Below are positions 4,925-5,080 of a DNA stretch of 5,080 nt, piece by piece. The notes below the pieces were generated by a model. The model saw nothing but the letters and a program-made list of their open reading frames with translations, was not told the DNA's origin and did no database searches. The stretch comes from an uncultured bacterium. Lineage in GTDB: Bacteria > Actinomycetota > Coriobacteriia > Coriobacteriales > Coriobacteriaceae. Location of the stretch: the NCBI GenBank assembly GCA_905215095.1, contig CAJMOL010000141.1, positions 1-5,080 of the forward strand, in the 5' to 3' direction. The position numbers were made by a program, and so were the translations under genes. Every line of letters begins with the position of its first letter. The first letter of the stretch is position 1.

Positions 4925-5080
4925 ATGCTGCAGAAAATCCAACGTTTTGGCGGAGCCATGTTCGCGCCCGCCATGTTGTTTTCCATATCGGGTCTTATGG
5001 TCGGCGTCTCCGCCCTCGCAACGTCTGCGGATATCGTCGGCGACCTCGCCGTATACGGAACCCCTTGGTACGTTTTTTGG
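4925..5080 (+). CDS. PTS permease, EIIC N-terminus, alpha-glucoside/maltose type (3' part outside window)
   Basis: The first 52 codons of a sugar phosphotransferase membrane subunit run off the right edge in frame. The start MLQKIQRFGGAMFAPAMLF followed by a hydrophobic segment (about 12-33) and the ending GTPWYVFW closely follow the N-terminus of MalP/AglA-type alpha-glucoside EIICB proteins (MxQKIQRFGxAMFxPVLLF...WYxFW, from memory). These take up maltose or related alpha-glucosides while phosphorylating them using EIIA/HPr. The ATG at 4925 has GGAAGG (4913-4918) 6 bases upstream, a good ribosome binding site. The gene is divergent from the TreR-like repressor, which probably controls it. 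The phosphorylation-site EIIB domain and the true length are not visible, and trehalose or glucose relatives cannot be excluded. Confidence 0.85.
   Translation, partial: MLQKIQRFGGAMFAPAMLFSISGLMVGVSALATSADIVGDLAVYGTPWYVFW

Noticed and set aside
1..5080. A new defence, mobile or CRISPR-like system
   Set aside because: All coding sequence fits a transport-and-regulation locus. I found no spaced repeats, transposase, integrase, toxin-antitoxin pair or nuclease motif.

Overview
The window holds the larger part of a carbohydrate-uptake locus from a moderately GC-rich, Gram-positive-type bacterium. A Coriobacteriia member such as Collinsella is my best guess. It rests on the protein style (an ABC sugar-binding lipoprotein with a twin-arginine-type signal next to a PTS permease) and on general familiarity, not on a search. 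I see no phage, insertion sequence, CRISPR array, tRNA or rRNA.

Layout, right to left along the minus strand. A GntR/HutC-family repressor resembling TreR (3981-4700) forms its own transcription unit, closed by a long hairpin terminator (3888-3942). About 210 bp further on, after a promoter region rich in TTGT/ACAA dyads, an ABC importer operon begins. It encodes a lipoprotein substrate-binding protein (2358-3674), two MalF/MalG-type permeases (1416-2270 and 577-1416, sharing one base as TAATG), and an MsmX/UgpC-type ATPase (1-508, cut by the window edge). Two GC-rich hairpins lie between cistrons. A 13-bp perfect stem sits between the binding protein and the first permease, and an 8-bp stem sits just upstream of the ATPase ribosome binding site. 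Neither has a U-run, so they look like mRNA-stability or expression-balancing elements rather than full terminators.

On the plus strand, divergent from the repressor, the first 52 codons of a PTS permease start at 4925. They closely resemble the N-terminus of alpha-glucoside/maltose EIIC(B) proteins. The 224-bp divergent region (4701-4924) contains a candidate -10 box, several dyads and two exact copies of TTGTTTAAAC.

The most informative pattern is a shared motif, TTGT[A/T]T[A/G]AAC. It occurs twice in the ABC promoter region (3783, 3858) and twice in the repressor/PTS region (4753, 4875), and it resembles the TTGT-N4-ACAA operator of TreR-type repressors. The inference is that one sugar-responsive repressor controls itself, an ATP-driven importer and a PTS importer, probably for an alpha-linked disaccharide or related glucoside. 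The actual substrate cannot be read from this sequence. This is mostly a known kind of system; the novelty, if any, is in the regulatory wiring and not in a new gene family.
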